Below are positions 36,362 through 50,455 of a stretch of 64,000 nt of DNA, piece by piece. How positions within the stretch are numbered: position 1 is the first letter of the stretch; each line of letters opens with the position of its first letter. The notes under the pieces are model-generated. The model saw only the letters and a program-made list of their open reading frames with translations, was not told where the DNA came from and searched no databases. Made by a program: the position numbers and the translations under genes. The stretch lies in contig PQWQ01000005.1 of assembly GCA_002943765.1 (NCBI GenBank), forward strand, positions 62,001-126,000, given 5' to 3'. Source of the stretch: Psoroptes ovis (Eukaryota > Arthropoda > Arachnida > Sarcoptiformes > Psoroptidae).

Positions 36362-39264
36362 CTAAAATTAAACTGAATCGTTTGAACGAATCAAAGAGAA
36401 GGAAGGAATGAATGAAAATCGAGCATAAAAATTAATATATTAATCCGTTTTATATTCCAGGTTTATTCCATAAAAAAATTATGTTTGGTTATGGATCGGT
36501 TAGGTTGCCATTGGTTTTGCTGATTATTTTAGACCAAAAAAAAAAAAAAAAAAAAAACTGAAACACTTGTATATTTATCATTGAATTTTACCCAGGTCAT
36601 CAAAAGAATTTCGACCAATGGAATATACGAATATCATTATTATGGTCATTAATTCATTAATTCATTCATTCATTTTGGCTGTTGTATACGTGATATTTCC
36701 AAGGCTCAATTGTGATGGCAAACGTTGTGCACCAAAATGAATATAATTATAATTATAATTAGTAATTTCCACATTATATCGGACCAATGTAAAAACTGAC
36801 AAGTGAAAAAAATGGAAAAATATTAATCAGTAAATTATTAATACCATTTCCCCAAGTATTCATTTTTATTTTGACCAAAACGAAAAACATACCTGGTCAT
36901 TTCCAAAAATTCACAATTCAAAAATCGGTGAACATTTCCATAGAAACAATAATAAATGGTATTTGGATTTGAATTCCAGGTTTGAGGACTGTGTATTGGA
37001 ATTTTTATTCGTTTTCGTTGGCAGGCAATATGATTCTCAAAAAATGGATCAAATTATTTACAAATTTACAAAATTAAATTAATCGATTCAATTGACATTT
37101 TCGGCAAAAAATACAAAGGCCATTTGCCGGTAACCATTTACAATTAAAAAATTATTACTCTGGATAAACAATGTGAATATGTTGATGTTTTAGTATTGAT
37201 TATTTGGCAATGGTTGAAAAATAATTCAAATCACAGAGACTAGTGAATATATTATGATGATGACCGATTTGTCAATGAATTATTCTCAGTCATTAAATTG
37301 GTTAAAATCGAATCTAACAAATTCTAAATGAAAACGACACACCTATCATCGAGTAGAGATTTGATTCGGAGCCAACATTGAACACACACAATGAATCGCA
37401 TTCAAAGGTTCCCGAAAAGGGGCTAATATTTTGTTCTTTCAAACGGAATCTAAAATGAATTTTTGATTATAAATAACATACATGAATAATTGGACAGAAT
37501 TTATCATATTCAATAAAAAAATACACCTGCATTCATCGATTTTGGAACCTCTCCCAAAAACCCTTGTATTGATTCTAATATTATCAGCATTAACCCGAAA
37601 ACAATATTAAAATAATCACTATTATTTATAACAAATGTCAAATGAATGGCCAACGCCAAAAACTAAAATTGTTTCAAATATTGATTTTCATTTTCATTCT
37701 CTGATTTTCAGTTTGATTAAATTTAATAGAAATTTTCTCTCTTTAACTTATGATCATTTCTAATCGCCCTGATTTTTCATCATCAATAATCAATCGATGT
37801 GGAAATAATGAGGCTATGAATAGGGGAATTTTTTTAGGTAGTAAGGAAGAAACAGGACATAAGGACAAAAATAAAGATTTCGAAAGAAATTTTCTTCTGA
37901 AACATATTCTTATGTAAATATGAATATTTTATATTTCTGCAAAAAGAAAGAAATAATTAATGTTATTTGGGCAATCATTGATTGAATCAATTGCATTAAC
38001 ATTTTGTTTTTCAAGAATTTCCTACACGTTTCTCATTTAAATGATAAAAACCTTTGAAAATTACCCTTTATTTAAAATTGCTACTATGGATGGAGAGGTG
38101 CCATCTATAGACATGAATCGGGAATAATTATCACAAAAGGTTGACATTTTCAAAATTATCATTTCAAATGGATAATCAAATTTATGAGGAAAAGGGGATG
38201 AGAATATGTGAATTTGTCAGAAAAAAATATATTCAACGTACGAAACATCCTACACATCATATAAATGATGCATTTTGAAACACATCCTTAAAGCTGTGTT
38301 GATTTGGTTCTGATCATCATCAAAAAACCATTTTGGTAGGATTGTCAACCCTATCTGCTAAGGTGTATGTGTAGAAATGTTCATCAGGTGTTCGAACCAC
38401 CGAACTTAAGCTTTAAGATGATTTTGTTCGTTGATCATTTCGATCGTTTGTTGGTCGGATGTCAATTTATTTGATATTTTTTTTTAATGTTTAAGAACAA
38501 ACATCATTTAGATGATGTTTTTTTTGTTGCTGCCATTTTAATGGCTCCCACGCTTTTACGATAATGTTGTTGGACAGAGTATTTAGTGAGCTTAGCCTGA
38601 AAAAATGATGCCTGATGGCATTTCAACCCGACATATCGAGCATTAAACAAACGGCAAAATCATCTAAAAAATTTTTTCAACAATTTGTTACATAAGAAAA
38701 GCAAGCATTGGCATTCAACAGTACAAACATAAAAGTGCAACCACCACCACCACCTGTTATGACCAATAATGGTCATCTCATTTGAGCATTTGAACATCGC
38801 GAATTGTGGCTCTCAAATGCTTTCGGAGTGAAATGAATTCTCTCAAAATTGAATTTATTCACTGTGTTCGACCATTCATTGTTTGTTCAATTGGATGCTA
38901 TCGTTTATTTCGTACACAAATTCATTCCATTCCGTCATGTTGTTGATATAACTCTTTCGTTCATTTTCGTTTGTTTCTGTGTGTTTTGGAAGCATCCGAA
39001 ATATTTTTGCTTGGCCGCATACAATTTTATTCGATTTTTACATGCATTTAATTCAAATGCTGTTATCATCATCATCATTGATATTATTTGATAACACAAG
39101 ATTATAGGACTAGGAAGCTTGATTTAATTAAATTTGTTAATTAAAAAAGATTTCATTTAATTAAACAATAATTCTTAAATTCTGTAAAGAATTCTCTTCA
39201 TATTTTTGTTGGGTAATTTCTCGGTGTTCCATTTGTAAATGAACAAAATGTTTAATAGTTCATA
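36362..39264. other. Region with unresolved upstream exons and intergenic DNA
   Basis: 36.4-37.7 kb holds the unresolved minus-strand coding-like segments described for the membrane protein. Beyond about 37.7 kb the sequence is AT-rich with no supported gene up to the first EGR exon. A long A-run occurs near 36537-36556 and a CTCF-like half motif near 38095-38111. Confidence 0.4.
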
Positions 39265-39982
39265 ATGACTAGTTTTATTTATCACCCACATCCTCACCAT
39301 GCCAATCATCATCATCATCATCCGCATCATTCGCATCATCATATCAATTCGCATCAATTACAAATCAATTCAATGACTAATGAAAATCATTTTATGAATG
39401 TTGAATATAATCAGCATCATCATCATAATCATCAATCACCAGCACAAGCATTGCAACAGAATTCACATCACTCAGATTATTCGCCAACAAATTGTCGACA
39501 ATCACATCAATTTTTGAATGATAATAATCCATCAACTGATGCACCAAATCTATTTGATTTAAATGTTTCGAATCAATCTGTGATCACAAACGGATTTCAT
39601 AGTGAAACAACACAGCAATCGGCCATTGACACATCATCGTTTGAAACAAATCGATGGAACAATTTATTTCAACAACAACAGCATCAATCACATCAACAGC
39701 AGCAACAACAGCAATCGCAGCATTATACGCAACGTACGCCGCACCTTCCAGTGATTCAACATTCAAATTCAAATATAGCAGCAGCTGCTGCTGCTGCGGC
39801 TGCTGCTGCCGCAGCCGCTGCTGTTGCAGCTAGTAAATCACATTATAATGTCTCAACATATTGGCTATATTCATTACGATCACCACAAAACAACTCGAAT
39901 CCGCAATCATCTTCAAGCAGCAGCAGCAAACAAATCGCTGTTCCACCACCACCACAGCAACAATATTATCATCATTCAACAG
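39265..39982 (+). CDS. Alternative first coding exon A of the EGR/Stripe gene
   Basis: Begins at Met 39265 and encodes 239 codons plus one base, ending at a GTATGT donor in phase 1. Rich in His, Gln, Ser and Asn, with a poly-Ala run of about 15 residues (around 39778-39830), a composition typical of transcription-factor activation regions. No other exon of matching phase with recognisable coding content lies downstream before 44.5 kb, and the common zinc-finger exon at 52303 starts with the two bases needed to complete the codon (G+AT = Asp). Confidence 0.6.
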
Positions 39983-42900
39983 GTATGTAATAGTCTTATT
40001 CACATTTGACCTTTGCAATTGAAATGATAATTATCCGAATCAAATCAAATCAAAAAACTAATTTCTTGTAATTTGATCTAAATTCTAAATTTCGATTTCT
40101 GGTATTTTTCAACAAACAAATACAATTTTTACTTTTTATTGACCAATCATTTAATGATTATTGGTCATTAATTTTTTTCAAAAATTGACTCGTGATCTTA
40201 AAGAAACTTTTAAAAAAATATTTTTTCAAAATAAAACAAACAATTTTCAATCACGAATCGCAGGTGTTCTTTCATTTCGAATAGGTTCAATTATCATTTT
40301 TCTTATTTGAAAATTTGTTATGAAATTTTCTTTTTTCAAAAGTAAATTACGGTCAAAAACAAAATGGATTTCAAATGTTTTCAAAGGGACAGACATTTGA
40401 AAATGACATTCGAATTTTGTCTGCTGTGATTTGCTAGGAATTTCTCGAAAATCTTCAAAATCCATACAAAACTTATTTTTCTTCCAAACAATTTGACTTA
40501 AAGAAACAAATTAATCTTGAGTCTTATATCTTAGAATCACTGAAGAAGAAGAAAACAAAAATTTCAACCAATTTTTTGGCCATAATCGGATCAATATAGT
40601 TATTAATTTATTCAAAATAAATATATCACTGTGTATACATTATTTTTATATGGAGTATATTGAAATAATTAAATTTTTTTCCATATCAATTATTTTCTGG
40701 TTGCTTCTGGTACTTTGTACTTTCTTACCCCCACCAACACCACATACGAATAGAGCTGGTTTAATCGGGTTTTTTTCGCTTTGTTTCACCAAGGATTTGA
40801 ATTTTTTTTTTTTTTTTTTTTGAAATAATCAAATCAATGTATAAACTTGATTTATTTATATGTTTGTAATGTGATATTTTTATTGAAACAGAATCATCTC
40901 TCTCTCTCTTTTTTTTTGGCTTGATGTTTCGCATGTTTTGTGCTGCGCTGGTTATATTTTCATTATCAATCAGTGATATAAACACCGCCTTTGTGAAGAA
41001 AAAAACAAGAACCGATGTTCAAATGAACATTGGCATCGAAGAAGGATGACCATTCATTGATATCAATTGATATAATTGCTACAAGGCGGTGGCTAAACAC
41101 ATTTGTAGCCAGGTGTTGAATACATGTATGTGTGGCCAGCCAATTTTATGAAGAATCTGGCAAGAATTTTTATTTCATTTCGAAGATGTCTCGATATTAA
41201 TTATTTGAATTGCGAATTCTCAAGAATTCTGTGCTGTCGTTTTTTTGAATTATTATTATTTCTGATATTCGAATTGGCTCAAATTTAAGATTTTAAGGTT
41301 AATAGACCAATGAAATTTGATTGCATTGATGATAACATTTTTGTGTTTCTTTGAAATTTAATCAAATTTCCTTAAAAAAATTGTCAATTCGCATTATTCA
41401 TTCATTCATTCATATATTCAAGATGCGAAATTTTCCGGAAACAAATTGGAAAAAAGTTTATTTTGATTCTTATTTCAAATTTGACATTATCAGTGAATAT
41501 TTTTGTTGCTTGTAGTTATTATTATTATTTTCATTATCTCAATGCATGCACAAGAACATGCGTTATTTGAATTTGAATTTGATTGAATTCAAATTGATAT
41601 TATATAGCCGTTTCCGGCCATGTATTGCGATTGTCAAAATTTATTTTTGAATTTTCAAATTTTTTTTCGCAAACGATTTTTTTCTCATGTTTCCAGGAAA
41701 ATTTCCGTTATTTCACAAACCTTCCACATGAATCTTATTCAGTGGCAGCAAGCAACAAACGATAGAGAAATTTTCAATGTCAAGAACGGTTATTAGCTTC
41801 TTTTGATCTTCCAGAGAAGCAAAGAATATGGTTTTGATAGTGGTGTAGGTGATGTGTTGTGATGTAAAATTATATATAACTCAATTTAGATTTTTTTCGG
41901 TCCACATAGATCAACACGAAATCAACACATTGAGTCTGTCCGACATTCAATTGATTGTATATTGAACTGAATGAAATATTTTTTTTTTTCAGTCATTTAA
42001 TTTGAATCAATGTATCAAAGTTGTATGAGTTGCTATGATTCAGAAGAGTTTGTATTCACAAAAGATCCATCGAAAAAATATATTCAATCGGATCAATCAC
42101 ATGTGCTTAATCAGCCATTTGATGTGCATCAATTTATTTATATATACGAATCACTAATGGATGGTTTGATTCATCATTTGATATGATTGAAACAAATCTT
42201 AAGCATCTTAACATTTTTATTAATAATTAATTATAATAATAATAATTAGCATGTCTTTTCATTCATAAATATGACATTGGAATTTACTCATACAGAGATT
42301 TGATCCTTTTAGTGAATACATTATTTGAAAGATTTCATCAAATTAAGCATCATTTAAAATTTATGAATGAAAAAAAACTTATTCACTTATTCATACACAC
42401 AAAATACTATGATATTACAATGGCGATCCATTACAAACTTGCATGTTTCATTCATAAAATTTCATATTTTAAAACTGAGTGAGTGAGTAAAAAATTCAGA
42501 ACGGAACATCCATATAAGGATTGGTTAAAGCTTCTTTCGAAATGTTGGCTTTTTACTACTATTTGCCTAGACTTTGTCGAAGGACAATTTACATTTAGAC
42601 ACACACATAACAACTAGTTTCTCTTCATGTGTATGTTTGAAATAAATCTGAATGACCAATGTAATGTAAGCGAAAATGTCCATAAATGTCAAACCTTAAC
42701 TCAACTCAACTCATAAAGAGAAATCAATGATTTGATGAATGAAAATGAAAATGTCCAAATTCGGACAATTGTCAAATAAATAAATAAACAAAAAAAACGT
42801 AAACATCCGATCACCATTTAGATTTGTTGTGTTTATTTCCATGTTTGTTTGTTTGTTTGTAAATAAATTTCACTAAAATTGCTTGCGGACATTTGATATT

Positions 42901-44588
42901 AATGTTAATATTTATGCAATATTCACACATATATTCAATACAATAAATACAATAATCGATTCGAGTTTCAGTAAAAAATTTGACTGATTGATAGAATTTT
43001 ATTTAGTAATTTGATTGTTTACAAATTAATTAATTAATTGTATTAATTACAATTTCTTGGAGCTCCGATTGACACAATATAAACTTAACTAAGGCCATTC
43101 GAAATGATGTCTGTATGAGCTATTGAATGTGATGTAAAACAATATTGCTATTATTTCAATTAAATATATGCACATTTTTTCATATATTTAAATACAAAAA
43201 TTAGCGTGAATATTCGAATCTATTTTGTTACAAATTTCCGGAATATAATTTGTATAATAATGCATCATACAAATCAAATGGTTTATTATATGATCAAATT
43301 GATAATTGAAATATCAACAGTGAATGATGATGATGATCTCTTCATTCATAATCAATTTCAGTTCATTTGTTCACTATTTGGTACTTTCGAGTGAATACAT
43401 ATCAAACATATTAATACCTGCGATATATATGTGGAACAAACGGATATGTGAAAGCGCATCATCCAAAAAGACCCATATAATTGTGCATATGTGTGTACAC
43501 GAAAATATATTTTGTATGGACCTAATTCTGGATGCGTGATGATGATTGAGGTATAATATAAATGATGACGCAAAATATTGGTTAAGATGCATTTTGCAAT
43601 TCTTTCCGAATGGATATTATTTCTTTGCGTCATAATAAATATTCGGAAAATTTATTAAAATAAATATGTTTCTATGCATCGAGCTTAGCAATAGACAAAT
43701 GTACATGTAATCATCATATTATATTATACTCAAATGATTATATATCACCGTTAAGGATTTTCATCATCATTCGAAATTTTTCGGATTCGATTCCCAGAGG
43801 GTGATCCTCTTTGGGTAAATCGTGTATTTTGTTAGGTACATAAGCTTTCACATAGCTAGATTCTTTGATGATCAATGAAATTAATCGTAATGAATCGTGT
43901 GCACGTCAGCTACAGCAGAATACCCGAGAACAGAAGCCATCCACTTTGAAAATCGCTGTGCATGTGCCATTCAATCTTTGGGAAATTGTCTTAAAAATTG
44001 TCGCTTTTGGTTTTTTCTTCGAATAAGCCAAGTGAATTCACTTCAAATTTTGATTTGAATTTGCGCCAATTTTTTAAAATTTCAACAATTTGTATATTAG
44101 CGATGCATGCATTCATTGACTTGAATTCAATTTTGAATTTTACATTGAATTATCGTTTGAAATTCATCGTGTGTATCGTGTGCGGTTGCACCAAACAGCC
44201 ACGAATGAGAATTTTTTTCGCATTTAAATTCGAATGTAACCGGCAATCATTTTGTCATTGTGTCTTTCGTTAAACATTGAACTTCGAATCAAAAAACACA
44301 TTTAAAACATTTTTAACAATTATTTTTGTTACAATTTGTTCAATAATATATTCTATGTGTTGGCGTGATTATTGTTACAAAATTCTCAAATTAAATCAAT
44401 GAAAAATAATGAATAAAATCAAACTTTTCGATCTGTTGTTGAATCGAATCGATTTAATGAAAAGATTTGATGGCCAAAATGTTATAATTATTGATTCATC
44501 ATCATCATTATTATTATTGTTCATTATTATTATCAATTTATTTAATTTTTCAAATATTGATATTATTTCAAATTAAAACATGATTATA
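39983..44588. other. Intronic or intergenic DNA between EGR first exons A and B
   Basis: AT-rich, with a T-run at 40802-40820, a CT microsatellite near 40898-40910, and no open frame with a motif. If exon A splices to 52303 this is part of its 12-kb first intron and also holds the promoter for exon B. I see nothing else to annotate. Confidence 0.45.
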
Positions 44589-45312
44589 ATGGACAATAAT
44601 GATGATACATCGTTGGATTATAATTATAATAATAATAAAGATATTAACAGATATTCAATCAATACATTGGTGAGTTTGGAAGATCATGATCATATTGAAA
44701 AATTATCATCATCAAAAAATGATAATGTTTTATCGAAATTGATTGATACAACAACCAGTAATAATTATAATAATAATAACAGTGGCCATATTAAATCGAA
44801 ACGAAATCCACATATCAAACATTTATCTAAACATTATCAATTTAATTCAAACGAATCCAGTTCATATGAAAGTTATCATTCAACATCGATCGAATCATTG
44901 ACGAATGGTGAATTCATAGCTAATTCATTATTGATCGATTCATTTGATGATTTAAACACTGATACATCTTCGTCATCAAATTTTTCAACGACCAATGATT
45001 TATCACAAGCGAAATCATTGAATTCCGACAACAATGATCCATCATTGATAACAGCTATCGAACAATCAAATAATTTTCAATTTTGTAAATCCACCAATGA
45101 AGATATAATCACTGGCGATTTTGGTAATGAATTTAAACAAATAAAACAATTAATAGATACTGAAGAATTAAATGACTCTGAATCAATAATCAAATCAATC
45201 AGGTTGATCGATACTCAACAAAATAAAATTACGAATTGTTTAGAAAATAGTTGTAATAATAATAATTGTAGTAATAGCTGCCATACATCATCATCATCGT
45301 CCATTCAAACAG
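44580..45312 (+). CDS. Alternative first coding exon B of the EGR/Stripe gene
   Basis: Met at 44580 (or 44589); 244 codons plus one base, ending at a GTAAGA donor in phase 1, the same phase as exons A and C. Asn/Ser/Asp-rich with runs such as NYNNNKDI, SCNNNNCSNSC and SSSSS, and acidic patches. No structured domain seen. It reads directly onto the zinc-finger exon at 52303 in frame. Confidence 0.6.
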
Positions 45313-45664
45313 GTAAGAAGGTTTTGACTTTTGAAAATCTGACTCCGAAAATCCGTATTTTCTTAAAAAAAAATAAAATAATCAAATAAGATGTTTATGA
45401 ATGAAAAGTACAACAAATGTATTAATGTAATTGACAATAACAATGTAACCACCACCATCAAAAAAAAAGCCAAAATGCCGTTGCCAATGCGTGTGCCAAA
45501 TAGAGTATTTTTTTCATTTAATTCAATGTTTTTACGTCAAAATTTACAAACTTCTGAACGGATTGTCGTCAGTTCTACGTTACACACTTTACTATTTTAC
45601 GATTAGGCAAAAAAAAAATTCATTCATAAAATTTTTTTGCTCCTCTTTCTCTCGTTCATATATA

Positions 45665-45745
45665 TTGGGTTGCCCCATAAGTTCTTGCCGTTTTTTAATT
45701 TTTTTTTTCATTCGAAAAATGGCAAGAACTTATGGGACAACCTAA
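45665..45745. mobile_element. MITE copy 5, divergent subfamily
   Basis: TTGGGTTGCCCCATAAGTTC at the left and its near-exact inverse GAACTTATGGGACAACCTAA at the right, flanked by TA on both sides, 81 bp. The termini keep GTTG and TAAGTTCTTGCC but carry CCC in place of CCG, and the interior (a T-rich run) is unrelated to copies 1-4. Confidence 0.87.
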
Positions 45746-46320
45746 TACATAAACATCCATTGACAAATTTACGCACACAACGCAAACTCAATTGCATCTC
45801 AAACTATCAACATCGTCAACACATACACACGAATATTGGACCAAATTTTTTTTTACTAAGAAAAATTACGGTTCTATTCTGATTCACCGGAACCTGACCT
45901 GTGCTATTAATATAAATACACTTAGCAAGCAGAATAAGTGAATCAAATTATTATTAAACAAATTTAGAATGAATTCGGAAAAATTTTGAATTTCATTCCA
46001 AAGATAGTATCATTGGATAGTGATATTAATAGAAATAATGATTACAACACACACATTCATTCGTATAATTTCATTGATTTCTTTTTTTGGTTGTCACATT
46101 CTATCTAAAGGATGCGTTATCATATGAGAATCAGTTACCATTTATTGATTTTACTAAGGTCTATTTTTTATTAAGGTCTAAAATTAGGACCTAAAAGGAT
46201 ATTTATAACACACACTAAATAATTCTTGAGATTTTTTTCATCAAATGTACACCAAATAATGATGGAATAATAATTAATATTCTTATTATTATCAATAGTA
46301 TCAATAAGATGTTTTATTTT

Positions 46321-46351
46321 TTAAGAATTTTTTAAAAAGAAAAATTCTTAA
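46321..46351. repeat. AT-rich hairpin
   Basis: TTAAGAATTTTT and AAAAATTCTTAA are inverted repeats separated by about seven bases, a stem of 12 bp. Lies in the long EGR intronic region; no function visible. Confidence 0.6.
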
Positions 46352-49300
46352 AATAGATTTATTTACGTCTTACCCAGCTACTTACATCACCTTTGTCTAA
46401 TTTTATTTTTTTAACGTTTCAATGGCTATTGAATTATCTGTTTCCTAATAATAGTTTTCCAATTTGAATTTTGTTTGACGTTTTTTATTAGAATTTAATT
46501 GATAAAAACATAATTATTCATTGCATATTAACTTGTACAACAACAATGTACAATAATGTACGATAATTGACATTTTTAATATTTCAAAGGTGTTTTTGGG
46601 TCCTAAAAATTAAAAATTAATCAAAAATTCGGAATAAATTAAAACAACAAAATTCAAAATTGTAAAATTGAATTCTTCAATTATTAAGAATGAATGAATG
46701 AATGTGTAGGAGATAGACTACTGGTGTTGTTGTTATTGTTGTTGTTGGTCATTTGAAACATTGTTTAAATATTGTCTTTGTAGTCACAGTCATCAACAAC
46801 AAATATCAAATGGCAATTGTCTAGTGTCAAGTCGAACTGTGAACACATAATTGAAATAATCTTTATCTTTTACCATTTTCTATTTTTAATTCTTTGTTAG
46901 GCTTGATCAGCCTAAAGTTTTTGAACAATTTTCAGAATGTTCGTGGCTGTCGATTTTGATAATTTACATTGTCAAATTCTCTCTAGTCTCTCAAACACTT
47001 TTGCGATTGACACCTGAACATTTATGTACATCATAGTTTTTGAATTAATTTTATTATTTGTCTGTTTGTTTTCCACAATTTAATCGATTTTTGTACAATT
47101 TTTATCTCTTGATTCTTTGAGCATTTGCGTATGTGACCACTAATATAAAATGAATTGAAATACAATTCTTTATTCAATTTAATTTATTGTCGATTTTTTT
47201 TTTATTATTATTCATTTCATAATTTGTTTGTGCATTCACCTCTGAACTACGTAAGAATAATGTAAAAGAGCCATAATAATAATAATTATTATTATTATTA
47301 AAAATAATTTGGCAGGTAAGTATGGCTCGTCTTTATTATTATTACTATCATTCTGACCTCTAACCTCTCGATTGAATCGATTGTATTATCTTGAAAATTT
47401 CTCGAATAAATTTTCGAATTATTATTCAAATTTTAAATCATTCATCTCATTTCATTCATTCATGAAAAATCAAATGTTTACTGCTGTTATTTGCATTACC
47501 ATTTTTACAATTTTTATTATTTGTTTAGTTTGAATTTATTGCGCGTGGCAAGCTCATAAAAATATACCCCGAAGAAATCAATTAATATTGTTTGATCAAT
47601 GGATTTGATCAATCAATCAACATTTTTATTTCGAAGCAAAATAAATGAATGACATACGAACAAACATCAAACAAAAATGCATTTTGATTTATCAAACTTA
47701 GTACATTTCTGTAGCTCATATTGAGACATATGGACACAATGGACTTTTAATAATCACATCATTTTATTTGATGATGATGATGATGATGATCCAGTTTTTT
47801 AGAGTTTTTAATTTTTCTATTTTTCAAAATCATTTTAAAACAATAATTTTGTTCTGTAAGAAAAAAGAAACAACAAAGACTATTGATATAATTACCATTG
47901 TGTTCTATGTGATGATAATGATAAAATGATTACGATTGTGATTAAAACAAACTCTCATTTCGAAATGATTTATCATTGAAATTTTCAACTCATTTCAACC
48001 AAATGATAATCGCGCTCATAATGGAAGAAAAATAAGATTACATTTGTGATAAGTCAAACTATATGGCTATAGAAATTATGATTTTATTTCGCTGGTCACG
48101 AATTTTTTTTCGCTCTAAACAATTCCATATCTTTGGAATCGTTTGGTTATGATCTTCATAAACTTTCATTGATCAAAATTATGATTATGAAATGTGGATT
48201 AAAACGAATTCAATTCGTCTTAAATCAAGAAGAAATTGTTATCCAAACTAGAAACTTTCTTTGATTTGAAATTAATAATAAAAATCAATAAAACAAATCA
48301 ATTGTTACTGGATAAATTGATCAAGATCATGGTCAGTTTTTTGTTTGGAATGATTATGGCAATTCAAATTTCAAGAAATTCAATTAAGACATATATGGAC
48401 ATATTTTGTTGTTGTTCATAATGCTTTCTTACATCTTCTCACAACCTGACTCACTGACTAACCATCATTTAAAAAATCAATGGGGTTATACAGAATATAT
48501 TTTTGTGTATAAGGACCATATTTGTGAAAATGATGATGGTAAATGTCTTGTTGCTGTTTTTTTTTCTGGTTTTTTCATCCAAAAAGCAACAAAACATAAT
48601 TCAATTCAATAATTTTAATCAAACATTTTTTTTTCATACGAAATTTATTCGATTTTTTTTTGACCATCTAAGGTAAAATCACACACATACATACATACAC
48701 ACAGGAAGATTAACATTAAGACATATGATGATTGACTAGGTGTAGCTTCTCTTTTTTTTGCTGAACAACATCATACAATCATCAATGATGCTAGTGTAAC
48801 TTTGCCGAAGAAAAAATATAATTATCTTTTGCCATTGAAAAATAAAGACTTATACACACACAAATATTCATTGAATGAATGGTATTTTTCATCATTGTGA
48901 TCATATGTATGAAGCAAAGAAAAAACCATCTGTGACAATCATCTCAAAATATGGATCGAAAATGGATCATCTTCGGACCAATTCCACTGTCAATCGAATA
49001 TTTTTTCAATAAATTTTCGAATGATGCTAAATTCATTATGATTGGAACGATATTTGATTGAAAAATTTCTAATCAAACATACACATCGCAAACATATGGC
49101 CACAATATTTGAATGCTGTTTGAGAATGCATTGCTGTTTATGTTCGATTGTTTGTCATCGTTATCATATTCATCATTTTTTTTTTCGTTTTGCATTGAAT
49201 GGAATGATGAATATTCTCAACATGCCAATAGCCCAAACCAGCAGCTAAGATGCCCCTAAGCTTAGAGATTTATTTTTTGGCTCAAGAAAATAAAATCACA

Positions 49301-49917
49301 TACATATATCCATCATCAAATCACATAGTAATCAATCCATCATATGATGTTTATCATCATATCTCATTGGTTTGTTTGAATCATTCTTATGCGCCAATTA
49401 TAAATTCTTGATTTGAATTAAAGAATTGATTGATTGACTTCGAGCAAGTAGGCGTGTTATGGTGATACTTGGATGGTACTGGTTTTTCATCGGTTTCTGG
49501 TTTTGTTGAATTCTTCAGTGAAGAATGTCATACAATCATAGAAAAAAGATGCTCGCAATTAATCGAACCGCATCCATTATTTCTTTCATATTAATTCGAG
49601 CATCATTTCATCATTTCTCTCATTTTTTTTTATTCAAATTTACTCACATTTAATTCGTTCGAGATGTTGTTAAGAGAACAAAAATATCGTCTGTTGCATC
49701 TTATTTTGGCCACAATGTCTTAGTAGTCATCGTTAGTCGTCGTCGTATGAGCATCGAAAAAATTTGCAATCAGTTCAGTGTTGAGTGTAAGCACATATGT
49801 TCAACAAGTGATTTTTTCGTTTTTTTATTCATTTTTCAACTTGTAAAATTTCACTTTGAATATTTTGAACTAAATGATTTCGATGAAACTGTGAATTTTG
49901 AAATTTTTGAAAAAAAA

Positions 49918-50455
49918 ATGCCTCAATGTTTATCACCAATCGATTTGGATACCAAATCACCAGCAATATTAGAATTTCTGCATCATCATCATCCGCATCC
50001 ACAATTGATGCATCGTAATGATGATGATGATTCATCCTCACTGATAACAAATTCAATGTTTACAACAACAATCGATACATCAGATTTCACTCAGCCATCA
50101 TCATTAATATTGAATGAATCGGATTATTATCAAAATTATAATTATAATAATAATTATGATAATGTCTATCAAACACAAATCAATCGATCCTCACCTTTGT
50201 TGTTGGGCACTGCGACGACAGCAATCACATCGAACGTGCCATCTTCGGCGACAACGCAATCATACACTAAAAGAATTATGTCAAATAATTGTCATACGAA
50301 TCATTATCATCATCCTTCGAATTATCCAATCGATGATTATGTTTATTTGGAATTTTTTGTCGACACAATTAAACCTGATCATAATTCAGCATCATCATTA
50401 ATAACATCATCATCACCATCATTATCATCGTCTTCTTTAGCATCTTCACCAAACG
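49918..50455 (+). CDS. Alternative first coding exon C of the EGR/Stripe gene
   Basis: Met 49918 (MPQCLSPIDLDTKSPAILEF) through 179 codons plus one base, ending before a GTATTT donor in phase 1. Low-complexity His/Asn/Ser/Tyr content with a TTTIDTSDFTQPSS stretch. An upstream Met at 49747 in the same frame would add 57 residues including a hydrophobic stretch and is less likely. It is the closest of the three upstream exons to the zinc-finger exon (1.85 kb away). The donor is weaker than those of A and B. Confidence 0.58.

Larger units (their letters stand above)
45313..49917. other. Intronic or intergenic DNA between EGR first exons B and C
   Basis: Contains MITE copy 5 and a 12-bp-stem AT hairpin at 46321-46351, plus GAT repeats near 47770-47795 and an AAT/ATT palindromic run near 47274-47300. 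No coding region supported. The in-frame extension 49747-49917 upstream of exon C Met 49918 is open but lacks the composition of the exon. Confidence 0.5.

Noticed and set aside
38330..38410. Possible tRNA B-box (TTCGAACC) on the minus strand
   Set aside because: No matching A-box at the right distance and no cloverleaf pairing could be found.
43780..43815. GGATTCGATTCCC resembling a tRNA T-arm
   Set aside because: The flanking bases do not form the 5-bp T-stem and no acceptor stem is present.
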